DNA from: an uncultured bacterium
GTDB lineage: Bacteria; Patescibacteriota; Minisyncoccia; CAIUEV01
Direction: 5' to 3'
Assembly: GCA_903898335.1 (NCBI GenBank)
Contig: CAIUEV010000069.1
Location: 1-31,964, forward strand
DNA length: 31,964 nucleotides
Shown here: positions 31,885 to 31,964 of the stretch, piece by piece
How positions within the stretch are numbered: the first letter of the stretch is position 1
Layout of the letters: each line of letters starts with the position of its first letter
Program-made: the position numbers and the translations under genes
Notes under the pieces: model-generated
The model's input: only the letters and a program-made list of their open reading frames with translations
What the model was told of the DNA's origin: nothing
Databases searched by the model: none

Positions 31885-31899
31885 TTTCTTGACTATAAT
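31871..31899 (+). promoter_or_regulatory. Candidate promoter for the next prepilin gene
   Basis: TTGCCG (31871-31876), 17-nt spacer, TATAAT (31894-31899), 27 nt before the ATG at 31926. A second TTGACT overlaps the -10. Internal promoters before a major pilin gene are common because more subunit than motor is needed. It overlaps the end of the PilX-like gene. Confidence 0.4.
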
Positions 31900-31925
31900 T
31901 AACCAAAATCAATTAAAATAAAAAA

Positions 31926-31964
31926 ATGAAAAATCAAAAAAACAAAAAAGGATTTACTCTGATC
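31926..31964 (+). CDS. Prepilin, 5' end only (cut by the window edge)
   Basis: Thirteen codons read MKNQKNKKGFTLI: a basic leader and the start of a class III prepilin signal with cleavage predicted after G9. The gene runs off the right edge. Its position after four minor-pilin-type genes and its likely own promoter make the major pilin a reasonable guess, but another minor pilin is equally possible from 13 residues. Confidence 0.7.
   Translation, partial: MKNQKNKKGFTLI

Noticed and set aside
1..31964. CRISPR array, insertion sequence, prophage or RNA gene
   Set aside because: No regularly spaced short repeats, transposase, integrase, phage structural gene or tRNA/rRNA-like segment was found on reading both strands.

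Overview
The window looks like a stretch of an AT-rich, gene-dense bacterial chromosome, most likely from the Patescibacteria/CPR (Parcubacteria-like). This is inference from style, not from a marker gene. The support is: tiny intergenic gaps, A-rich start contexts mostly without Shine-Dalgarno (SD) sequences, many short or unrecognised membrane-anchored proteins, a compact monoderm-style type IV pilus (T4P) operon, and a giant low-complexity surface-type protein. Stops are mostly TAA/TAG. TGA also acts as a stop (end of the PAS protein at 25607), so there is no sign of the TGA=Gly code of Gracilibacteria/SR1. No rRNA, tRNA, CRISPR array, insertion sequence or integrase was seen.

Layout. (1) 78-2381: two GT4 glycosyltransferases, then a convergent DedA-family membrane protein. 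(2) 3055-5168: an isolated pair of convergent genes, an unrecognised 399-aa protein with a CxCPxxxC motif and a 164-aa zinc/ExoX-C-terminus-like protein. They have the only strong SDs in the window and share a bidirectional terminator. The first is preceded by a promoter, a Phe-rich 28-codon leader ORF and an intrinsic terminator with a possible competing structure, which together look like an attenuator. (3) 5339-7775: a GT39/PMT-like membrane glycosyltransferase and an unrecognised, possibly nuclease-like protein. (4) 7772-14455, minus strand: a PsbP-like membrane-anchored protein, an HExxH metallopeptidase-like protein and a cysteine-free 1654-aa membrane-anchored giant with tandem repeats. 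(5) 14496-17878, minus strand: xseA (with an N-terminal HRDC domain), xseB and a CCA-adding enzyme. (6) 17977-21105: a secreted subtilisin-like protease with a large catalytic-domain insert and three beta-sandwich-type repeats.

(7) 21196 to the right edge: a T4P operon running REC, pilB, pilC (with a fused SH3b domain), PAS protein, small protein, Cache-HAMP sensor, Cache-HAMP-PAS histidine kinase, four minor-pilin-type prepilins and the first codons of a fifth. Assembly motor, platform, sensory proteins and pilin subunits are co-transcribed, which suggests that environmental sensing is wired directly to pilus action. The response regulator opening the operon is the obvious partner of the kinase. 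Two kinase-less sensors share an identical 10-residue C-terminal motif with synonymous codon differences, so it appears to be under selection.

The most interesting items are the sensory block inside the pilus operon with its shared tail, the PilC-SH3b and HRDC-XseA fusions, the giant cysteine-free protein with its two companions, and the attenuator-like leader.
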